The notes under the pieces: model-generated | What the model saw: only the letters and a program-made list of their open reading frames with translations | What the model was told of the DNA's origin: nothing | Database searches by the model: none | Shown: positions 17,618 through 26,124 of the stretch, piece after piece | Layout of the letters: each line of letters begins with the position of its first letter | Position numbering within the stretch: position 1 is the stretch's first letter | From: Bordetella genomosp. 13 | GTDB taxonomy: Bacteria > Pseudomonadota > Gammaproteobacteria > Burkholderiales > Burkholderiaceae_B | Length of the DNA stretch: 64,000 bases | Reading direction: 5' to 3' | NCBI RefSeq assembly: GCF_007679965.1 | Contig: NZ_VEHL01000003.1 | Location: forward strand, 434,001 to 498,000 | Translations under genes and position numbers: made by a program

Positions 17618-17785
17618 ATGGAAAAGACAAACTTCCTGGATGCGCTGGTCACCGCCGAACTCTCCCTGTTCGGCATTGCCGATCAAGAGGCCGATGCCGC
17701 GGCCGCCGCCGCGCCCGCCTCGGCGTCCCCGGCCGCCACCAAGGCCGAGTTCACCGACGCGGACTACCGCAGCGCGGCCGGCTGA
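17618..17785 (+). CDS. Small Ala-rich protein of unknown function (55 aa)
   Basis: AGGAG sits 7 nt before the ATG, good support for translation. The product starts MEKTNFLDALVTAELSLFG, then has an Asp/Glu-Ala-rich linker and ends in FTDADYRSAAG. There is no signal peptide or membrane span. An amphipathic leader followed by a low-complexity tail is compatible with a peptide precursor or a small regulatory protein, but no family was recognised. It lies between the S8 peptidase and the oppositely oriented UreE-like gene, only 12 nt from the stop of the latter. Confidence 0.6.
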   Translation: MEKTNFLDALVTAELSLFGIADQEADAAAAAAPASASPAATKAEFTDADYRSAAG

Positions 17786-17797
17786 TCGCTCCTGCCT

Positions 17798-18526
17798 TCA
17801 ACGGCCCTTCGCGGGGCCGTGCTCGTGCCCATGGGCGTGGTCATGGGAATGGCCATGCTCATGGCCGTGATCGTGATCATGGCCATGCCCGCACCCGGGC
17901 CCATGCACGTGGGCTTCGTTCGCATGTCCATGCGCGTGTGCATGCCCATGATCATGTCCGCAGTCCGGCCCGTGTACATGGGCCTCGTGTGCGTGATCGT
18001 GCGTATGTCCGTGTCCATGATCATGCCCGCATCCCGGCCCATGCACGTGGCCGCCGTGGGCATGATCGTGGCCATGCCTGCGCGCGTTGGCCTGAACGTC
18101 GGCTTCGGGATCGAATGCGCCTTGCGCCTCTTCCACACTCAGCCCCAGCTGCTGCAGCACGCCGCGCACCGTCGCATCGTCTTCCAGCAGCAGGGCATCC
18201 GCCAGCACCTGTACCGGCACCTGACGCTTGCCCAACTGGTAGGCCGCGCGCAGCAGCGCCAGCGGATCGGGGCTGGTGACGCGCAGCACCGGCTGCTGGG
18301 CGGCCGTCACGCGCACCAGCGTGCCGTCGGTGGCGATCAGGATGGCGCCTGCGCGCAGGCTGGTGCCTTCGGGCAGGGCCAGCTCCGCCTGGCGGCCGTC
18401 GTCCAGCGATACGGCGGCATGGCCGTGGCGGCGGTCCGCATAGGCCAGCGTCAGTCCGGCGGCACGGCGGCGTAGCGGCGCCGCGATGCTGGATTCATCA
18501 CCAAGTACTTTCTCGATACGGATCAT
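17798..18526 (-). CDS. ureE: UreE-like nickel metallochaperone with long His-rich tail, orphan
   Basis: The protein has 242 residues. Residues 1-75 match the UreE N-terminal domain and 80-145 the metal-binding domain ([20 protein letters not shown]). From about residue 151 a tail carries some 35 His in 92 residues, built on a 23-residue repeat starting HVHGPxCGH, each copy with one Cys. In classical UreE the core reads AYHLGNRH, and the second His (His96 in Klebsiella) binds nickel at the dimer interface; here both His are Gln. No other urease gene is in the window. It may be a nickel store or a divergent chaperone. Confidence 0.75.
   Translation of the reverse strand: MIRIEKVLGDESSIAAPLRRRAAGLTLAYADRRHGHAAVSLDDGRQAELALPEGTSLRAGAILIATDGTLVRVTAAQQPVLRVTSPDPLALLRAAYQLGKRQVPVQVLADALLLEDDATVRGVLQQLGLSVEEAQGAFDPEADVQANARRHGHDHAHGGHVHGPGCGHDHGHGHTHDHAHEAHVHGPDCGHDHGHAHAHGHANEAHVHGPGCGHGHDHDHGHEHGHSHDHAHGHEHGPAKGR
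17880..18049 (-). repeat. 69-bp in-frame tandem repeat encoding His-rich units
   Basis: Two full copies and a partial third encode 23-residue units starting HVHGPGCGH or HVHGPDCGH (residues 160-182, 183-205 and 206 on). The repeat lies inside the UreE-like gene and probably varies in copy number between strains. Confidence 0.7.
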
Positions 18527-18811
18527 GTTCGGGCAACAAAGGAACGCTGCGGCTCGGGCAGCAACCGCGCCGTGGGCCCTGCGGCAGGGCTGGCCACGAC
18601 GCGGCGGGGTTTCGGGATCGGCTTAGACATGGGCATGCCGGCCATGATGGATCATATCCGCCTTGCGGATCGCGTGTCTGGCCCGGCGCGTTCTCGGAAT
18701 CCTTCACAAGCTGCATTGTCCGTGGAATAACGCCGCGCCATGGGGCGCCATGGTGCATGGCCGTTGTCCCGACCGGCGTCACGCCGGCGATTTCCCATCA
18801 CCTGGTTGCCC

Positions 18812-19165
18812 ATGTCCTCCGTACCCGTTCCAGACGCCACCGCCGGCCGCTACGACGGCCCGACCCGCCTGCTGCACTGGGCCACGGCCCTGCTGATCAT
18901 CGCCATTTTTTCGCTGTTCCTGATCTGGGACGCGCTGCCGCGCGAACAGACCGGCCCCTACAAGCACCTGCACGTGGGCCTGGGCGTCATCCTGGCCGCC
19001 GTTTTCCTGCTTCGCATCGTGTGGCGCGCCTATGCGGGCCGCAAGCTGCCCAATGCCGATCCTGGCTGGAAGGGCATGGCCGCCCTCGCCATGGCGGAGG
19101 GTTCGCGCCCGCAGCGCGAAAGCGCGAGGACGAGAATCCGCAGCCATGACTGCGGCGCTGAATAA
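18812..19165 (+). pseudogene. Cytochrome b561 gene, 3'-truncated
   Basis: The frame encodes 117 residues, against about 180 for cytochrome b561. Residues 1-93 match the family: a first membrane span with LLHWATALL, YKHLHVGLGV with a second heme-ligand region, and DPGWKGMAALA. From 19091 the match ends abruptly and the frame enters a dispersed repeat, giving a tail of MAEGSRPQRES type. Two of the four expected membrane helices are missing, so it cannot hold both hemes. The missing 3' part was not found nearby. It is probably a remnant of a rearrangement at the repeat. Confidence 0.7.
19091..19159 (+). repeat. Dispersed 69-bp GC-rich repeat, left copy
   Basis: It contains a GCGC-GAAA-GCGC mini-hairpin. 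It matches 59 of 69 positions (no gaps) with the reverse complement of 29020-29088 and closely resembles 29301-29349. It sits exactly where the cytochrome b561 homology stops and just outside phnM. Confidence 0.85.
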
Positions 19166-19237
19166 CCCCTCTCCAGGCCAGCCCGCGAGCAGACGACGCC
19201 ACCTCGTCCATCACATCCGCGAGCGGACAGTCCGGGT

Positions 19238-20428
19238 TCAAGCCGCCATCATGCGCGCGGCCGCATCCACATCCCCATCCGGATACCGCGTCGCGCACAC
19301 CAGCCGCCCCTGCGACCACGTATGGCTCACCATCGGCATCCCCGCGACCTGCGTCACCGCCACCAGGTCCGCCCGCAGTCCTTGCGCGATCCGTCCACGG
19401 TCCGGCAGCCCGCACGCCGCGGCCGGATTCGCCGTCACCAGCGCCACGGCCTGCGGCAGCGTCAGGTCCGCCTGCGACACCGCCAGGTACACCGCACCGA
19501 TCAACGTCGAGGGCTGGTAGTCCGAGCACAGGCAGCTCGCCACGCCCGCGCGGATGGCGTCGATGGCGCGCATCGAACCGCTCTGGCTGCCGCCGCGCAG
19601 GATGTTGGGCGCGCCCATGATGGTCGCCAGTCCGCACGACACCGCCGCCTTGGCGGTGTCCAGCGTGATCGGGAACTCGCTGATCGTCACGCCCAGGTTG
19701 CGCATCGTGGCGATGCGATGCACCGAATCGTCGTCGTGGCTGGCCGTGGGCACGCCCGCGCGCTGCGCGTGCGCCACCAGGCGTTCCACGCGCGCGCCCG
19801 CACCGGTGGCCGCGCGCAGCTTTGCTTCGGCGGCCGCCTCGGCCTGGCCCCGGTCCATGCCGTGGTTGCCCATCATGTACTGCAGATAGGCCTCCATCGT
19901 CTTGAACTGCCCCTGGCCGGGCGAATGGTCCATCACCGACAGCAGGTCCACCACGCCTTCGTCCAGCAGCGATTCCAGCACGTCCATGGCCTGGGGATCG
20001 GTGATCTCGTAGCGGCAGTGCACGCGGTTGTCGACCAGCCCCTGGCCGCGAAAGCCCCGGATGGTGCGCGCCAGCTGCGCCGCGGTCTGGTTGTTGCGCA
20101 CGCCCCATTCATTGTTGGCGAACGACAGGGCGTGATAGGGCGTGGTGATGCCCGCCGCGGCGTTGCGGCGGTCCACCTGCGCCACCGCGAAATCCATCGG
20201 GAACTGCACCCGGGCGCGGGGCTCGGCCTCTTTCTCGATGGCGTCGCAATGCAGGTCGATCAGGCCCGGCATCAGCGTCTGCCCGTCCAGGTCCACGACC
20301 TGGGCGCCGCGCGGCGCGGCGCCGGGCTCGATGGCCGCGATGCGGCCGTCCTCGATCAGCAGGGCGCTGCGTTCCAGCACGCGGTCAGGCATGACGATGC
20401 GGGCGCGGGTCAGGTAGGTGGCGGTCAT
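19238..20428 (-). CDS. phnM: Alpha-D-ribose 1-methylphosphonate 5-triphosphate diphosphatase
   Basis: The protein has 396 residues of the amidohydrolase superfamily. Metal-binding LIDLHCDAIEKE near residue 57, the YHALSF segment, and SHDDDSVHR are typical PhnM landmarks. It removes pyrophosphate from ribose 1-methylphosphonate 5-triphosphate made by PhnGHIL, giving the substrate of C-P lyase PhnJ. It is last in the phnGHIJKLM operon, with only 4 nt between phnL and phnM. A second PhnM-like gene lies at 26125. Confidence 0.92.
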   Translation of the reverse strand: MTATYLTRARIVMPDRVLERSALLIEDGRIAAIEPGAAPRGAQVVDLDGQTLMPGLIDLHCDAIEKEAEPRARVQFPMDFAVAQVDRRNAAAGITTPYHALSFANNEWGVRNNQTAAQLARTIRGFRGQGLVDNRVHCRYEITDPQAMDVLESLLDEGVVDLLSVMDHSPGQGQFKTMEAYLQYMMGNHGMDRGQAEAAAEAKLRAATGAGARVERLVAHAQRAGVPTASHDDDSVHRIATMRNLGVTISEFPITLDTAKAAVSCGLATIMGAPNILRGGSQSGSMRAIDAIRAGVASCLCSDYQPSTLIGAVYLAVSQADLTLPQAVALVTANPAAACGLPDRGRIAQGLRADLVAVTQVAGMPMVSHTWSQGRLVCATRYPDGDVDAAARMMAA

Positions 20429-20432
20429 GGGT

Positions 20433-21149
20433 TCATTCCGTCAGGGCCGCGGGCGCGGCGGCGTGCAGGGGCAACAGGCGCGTGGCGACGGCGTCGCGAA
20501 CGGCCTCGTCGTGGAAAATGCCGACCAGGCAGCGCCCGGCGGCCAATGCCTCTTCGATCAGTTCGACGACCACGGCGCGGTTGCCCGCGTCCAGCGATGC
20601 CGTGGGCTCGTCCAGCAGCAGCACGGGATGCCCGCCGATGAAGCCGCGCGCGATGTTCACGCGCTGCTGCTCGCCGCCCGAGAACGTGGCGGGCGCCAGC
20701 GTCCACAGCCGTTCGGGCACGTTCAGCCGGACCAGCAGCCGCGCGGCGCGCTCGCGCGCCTCGTCGGCCGGCGTGCCGCGCTGGCGCAGGGGCTCGGCCA
20801 CCACGTCCAGCGTGTTCACGCGCGGAATCACGCGCAGGAACTGGCTGACGTAGGCCACCGTGTCGCGCCGCAGGGCCAGCACCTGCTGTTCGGTGGCGCC
20901 GGTCAGCGTGGTCCACTGCGCGCCGCCGCGCACGCGGATGCTGCCCGCCGTCGCCAGGTAGTTGCCGTACAGGCAGCGCAGCAGGGTGCTCTTGCCGGCG
21001 CCCGACGGGCCCGACAGCACCAGGCAGTCGCCGCCCGCGGCGTCGAAACTGATTTCGTCCAGCACGGGCAGGCGGATGCCGCCCTGGTTGTGCAGCGTGA
21101 ACAGCTTGCGCAGGCCGCGCACTTCGATCATGGATTCGCGGGTCGTCAT
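20433..21149 (-). CDS. phnL: Phosphonate C-P lyase system protein PhnL (ABC ATPase-like)
   Basis: The protein has 238 residues. Walker A is GPSGAGKST near residue 39, the signature is FSGGEQQR and Walker B is LLLDEPTASLD. PhnL works with PhnG, PhnH and PhnI in attaching methylphosphonate to the ribose of ATP and binds the PhnK-bound core complex; it is not a transporter subunit. Its start lies 1 nt past the phnK stop. Position in the operon separates it from ordinary ABC ATPases. Confidence 0.92.
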   Translation of the reverse strand: MTTRESMIEVRGLRKLFTLHNQGGIRLPVLDEISFDAAGGDCLVLSGPSGAGKSTLLRCLYGNYLATAGSIRVRGGAQWTTLTGATEQQVLALRRDTVAYVSQFLRVIPRVNTLDVVAEPLRQRGTPADEARERAARLLVRLNVPERLWTLAPATFSGGEQQRVNIARGFIGGHPVLLLDEPTASLDAGNRAVVVELIEEALAAGRCLVGIFHDEAVRDAVATRLLPLHAAAPAALTE

Positions 21150-21150
21150 G

Positions 21151-21930
21151 TCAGCTCTGCAGAATGGAAGAGACCAGCAGCTGCGTATACGGATGCTGCG
21201 GGTCGTCGAGAATCTGGTCGGTCAGGCCGCTTTCCACCACGCTGCCGCCGCGCATCACCAGCGTGCGCTGGGCCAGCAGGCGCGCCACGGCCAGGTCGTG
21301 CGTGACGATCACCGCGGCCAGGCGCAGGTCGGTCACCAACTGGCGCAGCAGATCCAGCAGGCGCGCCTGCACCGACACGTCCAGCGAGGCGGTGGGCTCG
21401 TCCATCAGCACCATGCGCGGATGCGTGACCAGGTTGCGGGCGATCTGCAGGCGCTGCTGCATGCCGCCCGAGAACGCGGCGGGCGCCTCGTCCAGGCGGC
21501 CCTCGTCGATCTCCATCTTGGCCAGCCAGCTGGCGGCGGTGCCGCGCAGGGACCCGTAGTGGCGCTGGCCCACCGCCATCAGTCGCTCGGCGATGTTGGC
21601 GCCCGCGCTGACCTGCATGCGCAGGCCGTCGCGCGCATGCTGGCGCACGAAGCCCCAGTCGGTGCGCGACAGCAGGCGGCGCTGCGCGCCCGACAGGTTC
21701 GACAGGTTGACCAGGCCTTGCTGGTCCACGTCGTACCAGATACTGCCGGCCTCGGGCTCGACCTGCCAGGACAGCGCCTGCAGCAGGGTGCTCTTGCCGG
21801 AGCCGGATTCGCCGACCACGCACAGCACCTCGCCCGGATACAGGTCGAAGCTGACGTCGCGGCAGCCGTGCACGCCGTCCCAGGTACGCGTCAGGTTGCG
21901 TACGGACAGCAGGGCGCGTTCGTCCATCAC
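21151..21930 (-). CDS. phnK: Phosphonate C-P lyase system protein PhnK (ABC ATPase-like)
   Basis: The protein has 259 residues. Walker A GESGSGKST (about residue 36), signature FSGGMQQR and Walker B VLMDEPTASLD are intact. PhnK docks on the PhnGHIJ complex and is required for C-P lyase activity. It starts inside the last codons of phnJ (overlap 21927-21930) and is followed directly by phnL. Confidence 0.92.
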   Translation of the reverse strand: MMDERALLSVRNLTRTWDGVHGCRDVSFDLYPGEVLCVVGESGSGKSTLLQALSWQVEPEAGSIWYDVDQQGLVNLSNLSGAQRRLLSRTDWGFVRQHARDGLRMQVSAGANIAERLMAVGQRHYGSLRGTAASWLAKMEIDEGRLDEAPAAFSGGMQQRLQIARNLVTHPRMVLMDEPTASLDVSVQARLLDLLRQLVTDLRLAAVIVTHDLAVARLLAQRTLVMRGGSVVESGLTDQILDDPQHPYTQLLVSSILQS

Positions 21931-22799
21931 GAGGCCTCCTCGTTGGCTTGCTGGCGGTGCCCGCAGTACTCGGTGTCAGAGCACACGAAGCGGCGCGTGC
22001 CCTGGTCGTCCAGGATGATCTCGTCCAGGAAACTGTCGTGCGAGCCGCACAGCGCGCAGCTTTCCGACCACTTCTCGACGGTGAAGGGATGGTCCTCGAA
22101 ATCCAGGCTGGCCACTCGGGTGTAGGGCGGCACGGCGTACACGCGCTTCTCGCGGCCGGCGCCGAACAGCATCAGCGCGGGGTTCATGTCCAGCTTGGGG
22201 TTGTCGAACTTGGGGATGGGCGAAGGCCGCATCATGTAGCGTCCGTTCACGGTGACGGGATAGTCGTAGGTCGTGGCGATATGCCCATAGCGCGCGATGT
22301 CCTCGTACAGCCGCACGTGCATGGCTCCGTATTCGGCCAGCGCGTGCATGGTGCGCGTCTCGACTTCGCTGGGCTCGAGCCAGCGCAGCGGCTCGGAGAT
22401 CGGCACCTGGAACACCATCACCTGGCCTTCCGACAGCGGCGTTTCGGGCACGCGGTGGCGGGTCTGGATGATGGTGGCCTCGCGCGTCGACTCGGTGGTG
22501 CGCACGCCCGTCACGCGGCCGAAGAAGCGGCGGATGTTGATGGCGTTGGTGGTGTCGTCCGAGCCCTGGTCGATGACCTTCAGCACGTCGTGCTGGCCGA
22601 TGATCGAGGCGGTCACCTGGATGCCGCCCGTGCCCCAGCCGTAGGGCAGCGGCATCTCGCGGCTGCCGAACGGCACCTGGTAGCCGGGGATGGCCACCGC
22701 CTTGAGCAGCGCGCGTCGCAGCATGCGCTTGGTGGACTCGTCCAGGTAGCCGAAGTTGTAGTGCGGATCGCGGGTGGGAAGTTGCGGGGTGGCGGTCAT
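21927..22799 (-). CDS. phnJ: Carbon-phosphorus lyase catalytic subunit (radical SAM)
   Basis: The protein has 290 residues. PhnJ cleaves the C-P bond of 5-phosphoribose 1-methylphosphonate by radical chemistry, releasing methane from methylphosphonate and a cyclic ribose phosphate. The cysteines that hold the Fe-S cluster and the thiyl radical are at the C-terminus in the pattern CALCGS...FVCSDTEYCGH, the unusual PhnJ motif. The N-terminal FGYLDESTKRMLRR is conserved. The start at 22799 overlaps the phnI stop (ATGA); longer upstream frames run inside phnI and are not used. Confidence 0.95.
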   Translation of the reverse strand: MTATPQLPTRDPHYNFGYLDESTKRMLRRALLKAVAIPGYQVPFGSREMPLPYGWGTGGIQVTASIIGQHDVLKVIDQGSDDTTNAINIRRFFGRVTGVRTTESTREATIIQTRHRVPETPLSEGQVMVFQVPISEPLRWLEPSEVETRTMHALAEYGAMHVRLYEDIARYGHIATTYDYPVTVNGRYMMRPSPIPKFDNPKLDMNPALMLFGAGREKRVYAVPPYTRVASLDFEDHPFTVEKWSESCALCGSHDSFLDEIILDDQGTRRFVCSDTEYCGHRQQANEEAS

Positions 22800-23977
22800 G
22801 CCTGGGCCTCCGTGCCGGCGTCCGCCGGCGGTTGCAGCCGGGCCGAGACGGCCTCGTCGTGCTCGGCCCGCAGGCGGCGCAGCAGTTCGAGGTTGGCCTG
22901 GAAATCGACGTAGTGGGGTAGCTTCAGGTGCTGCACGAAGCCCGAGGCTTCGACGTTGTCGCTGTGGTACAGCACGAACTCCTGGTCGTTGGCGGGCGAC
23001 TGGGCCGGCTCGCCCAGCTCGGCGGCGCGCAGCGAGCGGTCCACCAGCGCCATGGACATGGCCTTGCGCTCGCCATAGCCGAAGGTCAGGCCGTAGCCGC
23101 GCGTGAACTTCGGGCCTTCCTGCGTGCTGCCCGCGAACTGGCTGACCATCTGGCATTCGGTGACGTCGATCTCGCCGATGACCACCGGCGCGTCGAGCTC
23201 TTCCAGAATCATCTCGACTTCCAGCGAGCCGTAGCGGATCTCGGCGGCGAAGGGGTGCGTGTTGCCGTAGCCGCGCTGCGTGGAATAGCCCATGGACAGC
23301 AGGAAACCCTCGTCCGCGCGGGCCAGGTTCTGCAGCCGCGCGGGACGGTCCGCCGGGAAGGTCATGGGCTGGCGCGTCAGGTCGAAGGGCGCGGGATCGC
23401 CGGGCGGCGGCAGGTCGGCGTCGATCAGCGCGTCGCGCTGCAGCAGGTCGGTCACGCGCGGCGTGGCGGTCTGGCCGGGACGCAGGCCGATCGCGGACTC
23501 ATCGGCGGGGGCGTCGGACGCGGCGCTGCGCGGCACGGGATCGCCCGTGGGCAGGGGATCGGCCGCGCTCGGCTCTTCCAGGCTGAAGTCCAGCAGGCGC
23601 TGCGTGTAATCGTAGGTGGGGCCCAGCATCTGGCCGCCCGGCACGTCCTTGAAGGTCGATGAGATCCGGCGCTGCAGTTGCATGCGCCCGGTGTCGATGG
23701 CCTCGGTATAGCCCAGGCGCGGCAGCGTGGTGCGGTAGGCGCGCAGCAGGAACACGGCTTCCAGCGTGTCGCCGGCCGCCTGCTTGATGGCCAGCGCGGC
23801 CAGGTGCGGGTCGTACAGCGCGCCCTCGGCCATGACGCGCGAGACGGCCAGCGGCAACTGCTGCTGGATCTGCGCCAGCGTCAGCTCGGCCAGCGCGGTG
23901 TCGCCGCGCCGGTACTGGTCCAGCAGGCGGTAGGAATTGAGGATGGCGCGTTCGCCACCCTTGACGGCTACGTACAT
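22796..23977 (-). CDS. phnI: C-P lyase core complex subunit PhnI
   Basis: The protein has 393 residues. PhnI is the nucleosidase of the core complex and, with PhnG, PhnH and PhnL, links phosphonate to ribose 5-triphosphate. The N-terminus MYVAVKGGERAILNSYRLL and the YDYTQRLLDFSLEEP stretch are typical. It overlaps phnJ by 4 nt. The gap to phnH is about 80 nt. Confidence 0.93.
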   Translation of the reverse strand: MYVAVKGGERAILNSYRLLDQYRRGDTALAELTLAQIQQQLPLAVSRVMAEGALYDPHLAALAIKQAAGDTLEAVFLLRAYRTTLPRLGYTEAIDTGRMQLQRRISSTFKDVPGGQMLGPTYDYTQRLLDFSLEEPSAADPLPTGDPVPRSAASDAPADESAIGLRPGQTATPRVTDLLQRDALIDADLPPPGDPAPFDLTRQPMTFPADRPARLQNLARADEGFLLSMGYSTQRGYGNTHPFAAEIRYGSLEVEMILEELDAPVVIGEIDVTECQMVSQFAGSTQEGPKFTRGYGLTFGYGERKAMSMALVDRSLRAAELGEPAQSPANDQEFVLYHSDNVEASGFVQHLKLPHYVDFQANLELLRRLRAEHDEAVSARLQPPADAGTEAQA

Positions 23978-24059
23978 GGCAGCTCCGATGGGCCGCTCCC
24001 GAGGAGCTGGGAGGCTTCCCTGGAGAACAGTAAATGAAGTGGGTGCATGGGCATTGCTG

Positions 24060-24668
24060 TTACGCCTCCATCCGGCAGGTGCGCGGCAGGCCGCACAGCA
24101 GGTTGCCGCTGGTCAGCAGCACGTCCACGCCCAGCGGGAAACGCTGCTGGTTGGCCTGCCACTGCGCCAGGAACCCGGACGGCAGGCCCCGCACGCGCAG
24201 CGCCTGCGTGTCGCGGATGCCGGGGCCGCTCAGCGTGTACCTCTCGCCATCTCGCAGCGACTGCACTTCCAGCACCAGCGTCGCCGAGCGGTCGGGATAG
24301 GCCGGCTCGCCCGGATGCAGGTCGGCCAGCGCGGGCATCTCCAGCCCCGCCGGAACGGCGACGAACACCGCCATGCCGGGCCGGCCCATCACGCGGCTGC
24401 CCGTGTGAAAGCGCAGGAAGTGCGCCACGTCGGCGCTGACGCCGGGCGGCAGCCACAGCGGCGCGTCGCCGTCGGCCAGGGTCAGCAGCACCGCGGTCAT
24501 GGCGGGCGACAGGCCCGCGGGCACGCCGCAGGGCGCATCCAGCTCGGCCACGCGGCCCGGATGCGACAGCGCGTGCAGCGTGCTGCGGAAGACGGCCTGC
24601 GCGCCCGGGACCGGGTCGTCGAAGCCTGGCAGTACGGCGGCTGCAGGAGCAAAGGGGGTGATGGACAT
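24060..24668 (-). CDS. phnH: C-P lyase core complex subunit PhnH
   Basis: The protein has 202 residues. PhnH is a PLP-transferase-like fold without PLP that forms part of the PhnGHIJ core. The LPGFDDPVPGAQAVFRSTLHALSHPGR segment near residue 14 is diagnostic. The start ATG overlaps the phnG stop (ATGA at 24668), so the pair is translationally coupled. Confidence 0.92.
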   Translation of the reverse strand: MSITPFAPAAAVLPGFDDPVPGAQAVFRSTLHALSHPGRVAELDAPCGVPAGLSPAMTAVLLTLADGDAPLWLPPGVSADVAHFLRFHTGSRVMGRPGMAVFVAVPAGLEMPALADLHPGEPAYPDRSATLVLEVQSLRDGERYTLSGPGIRDTQALRVRGLPSGFLAQWQANQQRFPLGVDVLLTSGNLLCGLPRTCRMEA

Positions 24669-25126
24669 CAGTTCTCTCCGCGAACCAAGGTGAAGAAGTC
24701 GACCTTGGTCTGCGCGGCCAGGCCGGCGCGCGCGGCGCGGCGTTCGGCATGGGCGCGGGCCAGGGGCTCGATCAGTTCGGCCTGTACCCGCTGGCGCCAC
24801 TGCGGCATCTGCAGCAGCGCGTCGGCCACGGCCGCCTGCTCGGCGTGCCGCGTGGCGCGGCCGCGTACGTAGGCCACGCCCATTACGCCGTTCTCGTCGC
24901 CCAGGGCGACCACGCAGCGCGTGACGGTGATCTCGCCCAGGTTGAACTGCGCGCCCGTGCCGCCGCTGCGGGCGCGCACCATGGCCATGCCGGTCTCGGG
25001 CTTGCGCAGCCAGCGGCGGGCGGGCAGGGGACCCAGCGCGGCGAAGGCGCGATCCAGCTCGGCCGTCTCGGCCAGCGCCAGCACGCGCATCCAGCCGCGG
25101 CGGGCGGCATCCGGGAAAATTTCCAT
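24668..25126 (-). CDS. phnG: C-P lyase core complex subunit PhnG
   Basis: The protein has 152 residues and is the first gene of the leftward phnGHIJKLM operon. ARRGWMRVLALA at the N-terminus and RKPETGMAMVRARSGGTGAQFNLGE in the middle identify it. PhnG is needed with PhnH, PhnI and PhnL for the first coupling step. An operator-like site lies 21 nt before its start and the divergent regulator gene phnF lies beyond it. Confidence 0.92.
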   Translation of the reverse strand: MEIFPDAARRGWMRVLALAETAELDRAFAALGPLPARRWLRKPETGMAMVRARSGGTGAQFNLGEITVTRCVVALGDENGVMGVAYVRGRATRHAEQAAVADALLQMPQWRQRVQAELIEPLARAHAERRAARAGLAAQTKVDFFTLVRGEN

Positions 25127-25146
25127 TTTGGCCACATCCTCTAAAC

Positions 25147-25154
25147 GTCTATAC
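25147..25154. promoter_or_regulatory. PhnF/HutC-type operator before phnG
   Basis: GTCTATAC fits the GT-N-TA-N-AC core of HutC-subfamily GntR operators. Read on the minus strand the context is TGGTATAGACG, close to the TGGTATAGACCA site known for PhnF. It lies 21-28 nt upstream of phnG in the phnG/phnF divergent gap, well placed for repression. Confidence 0.7.
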
Positions 25155-25308
25155 CATTTGCGTAGTATGATCCTTGTCGAGCCGTGATTCAAGCGCCAAG
25201 GCGTGAATTTATGATGACATTGCGTAAAGCGGCCGTGGGGCACAATGCAGGAAATCGCGGCAAAATCGCGGTACGCATCAGACGATTCACCACGACACAC
25301 AGGGATTT

Positions 25309-26034
25309 ATGGTCGAGCGAGGTTCCGGGGTTGCAGTGTGGCGGCAGATAGGCGAACTGCTGGCTGACGACATACGCAAGAAACTCTATGCGCCGGGCGA
25401 GCGGCTGCCGCCCGAGCCCGAGCTGGCGGCGCGCTATGCCGTCAACCGCCACACCATCCGGCGCGCCATGGGCGAGCTGGAGCAGAGCGGGCTGGTGCGC
25501 ATCGAGCAGGGCCGCGGCACGTTCGTGCAGGAACACGCCATCGACTATGCGATCGGCAAGCGCACGCGCTTCTCCGAGAACCTGCGCCGCCAGGGCCTGC
25601 CCGCGCACCTGCAGTTCCTGGGCAAGCAACTGCTGCGCCACGCCGAGGCGGCCGCGCAACTGGATCTGCCGCGCAACGCCGAGTTGCTGCGCGTGCAGAT
25701 GCTGGGCAAGTCGGGCCAGCGCGTCATCGACGTGTCCGAGCACTATTTCGACGCGCGGCGCTTTCCCGACCTGGCCGAGAAGCTGGACGCGCTGGGCTCC
25801 GTGTCCAAGGCGTATGCCGAGTACGGCATTGCCGACTACACCCGCAAATGGTCGCGCATCACCGCGGCCATTCCGGACCCCGACGTGGCGCGCCTGCTGG
25901 GCCAGCCCAAGACCCGGCCGATCCTGCAGGTCGAGGCGCTGAACGTCGACGTCAGCCAGGCGCCGCTGCAGTACAGCGTGACGCGCTTCGGCGGCGATTT
26001 CGTGCAATTGGTGGTGTCCGACGACGAGACCTGA
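25309..26034 (+). CDS. phnF: GntR-family (HutC type) regulator of phosphonate metabolism
   Basis: The protein has 241 residues. The GntR winged helix-turn-helix (about residues 10-75, RLPPEPELAARYAVNRHTIRRAM) is followed by a UTRA ligand-binding domain. It is the divergent neighbour of phnG, as in many phn loci. Two matching operator cores, before phnG and before the second phnM, suggest that it represses both units when phosphonate or its metabolite is absent. A strong terminator follows at once. Confidence 0.92.
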   Translation: MVERGSGVAVWRQIGELLADDIRKKLYAPGERLPPEPELAARYAVNRHTIRRAMGELEQSGLVRIEQGRGTFVQEHAIDYAIGKRTRFSENLRRQGLPAHLQFLGKQLLRHAEAAAQLDLPRNAELLRVQMLGKSGQRVIDVSEHYFDARRFPDLAEKLDALGSVSKAYAEYGIADYTRKWSRITAAIPDPDVARLLGQPKTRPILQVEALNVDVSQAPLQYSVTRFGGDFVQLVVSDDET

Positions 26035-26039
26035 GAGGA

Positions 26040-26065
26040 GGCGGGGCAGGGTGCTCCGCCTTTTT
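26040..26065 (+). terminator. Rho-independent terminator after phnF
   Basis: GGCGGGGCA and TGCTCCGCC pair with a GGG loop, followed by TTTTT. It separates phnF from the next rightward unit, which has its own operator. Confidence 0.85.
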
Positions 26066-26078
26066 CACCATCCTAATC

Positions 26079-26086
26079 GTCTAGAC
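26079..26086. promoter_or_regulatory. PhnF/HutC-type operator before the second phnM
   Basis: GTCTAGAC is a perfect palindrome and fits the same GT-N-TA-N-AC core as the phnG operator. It lies 39-46 nt upstream of the second phnM-like gene, just after the phnF terminator. Confidence 0.6.
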
Positions 26087-26124
26087 ATCTGGTCGTAATC
26101 AAGCAACGCTAGCATCCGAGCATC

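Noticed and set aside
17880..18049. Regularly spaced repeats that could suggest a CRISPR array
   Set aside because: The 69-bp units are contiguous, in frame and encode His-rich units of the UreE-like protein; there are no spacers or cas genes.
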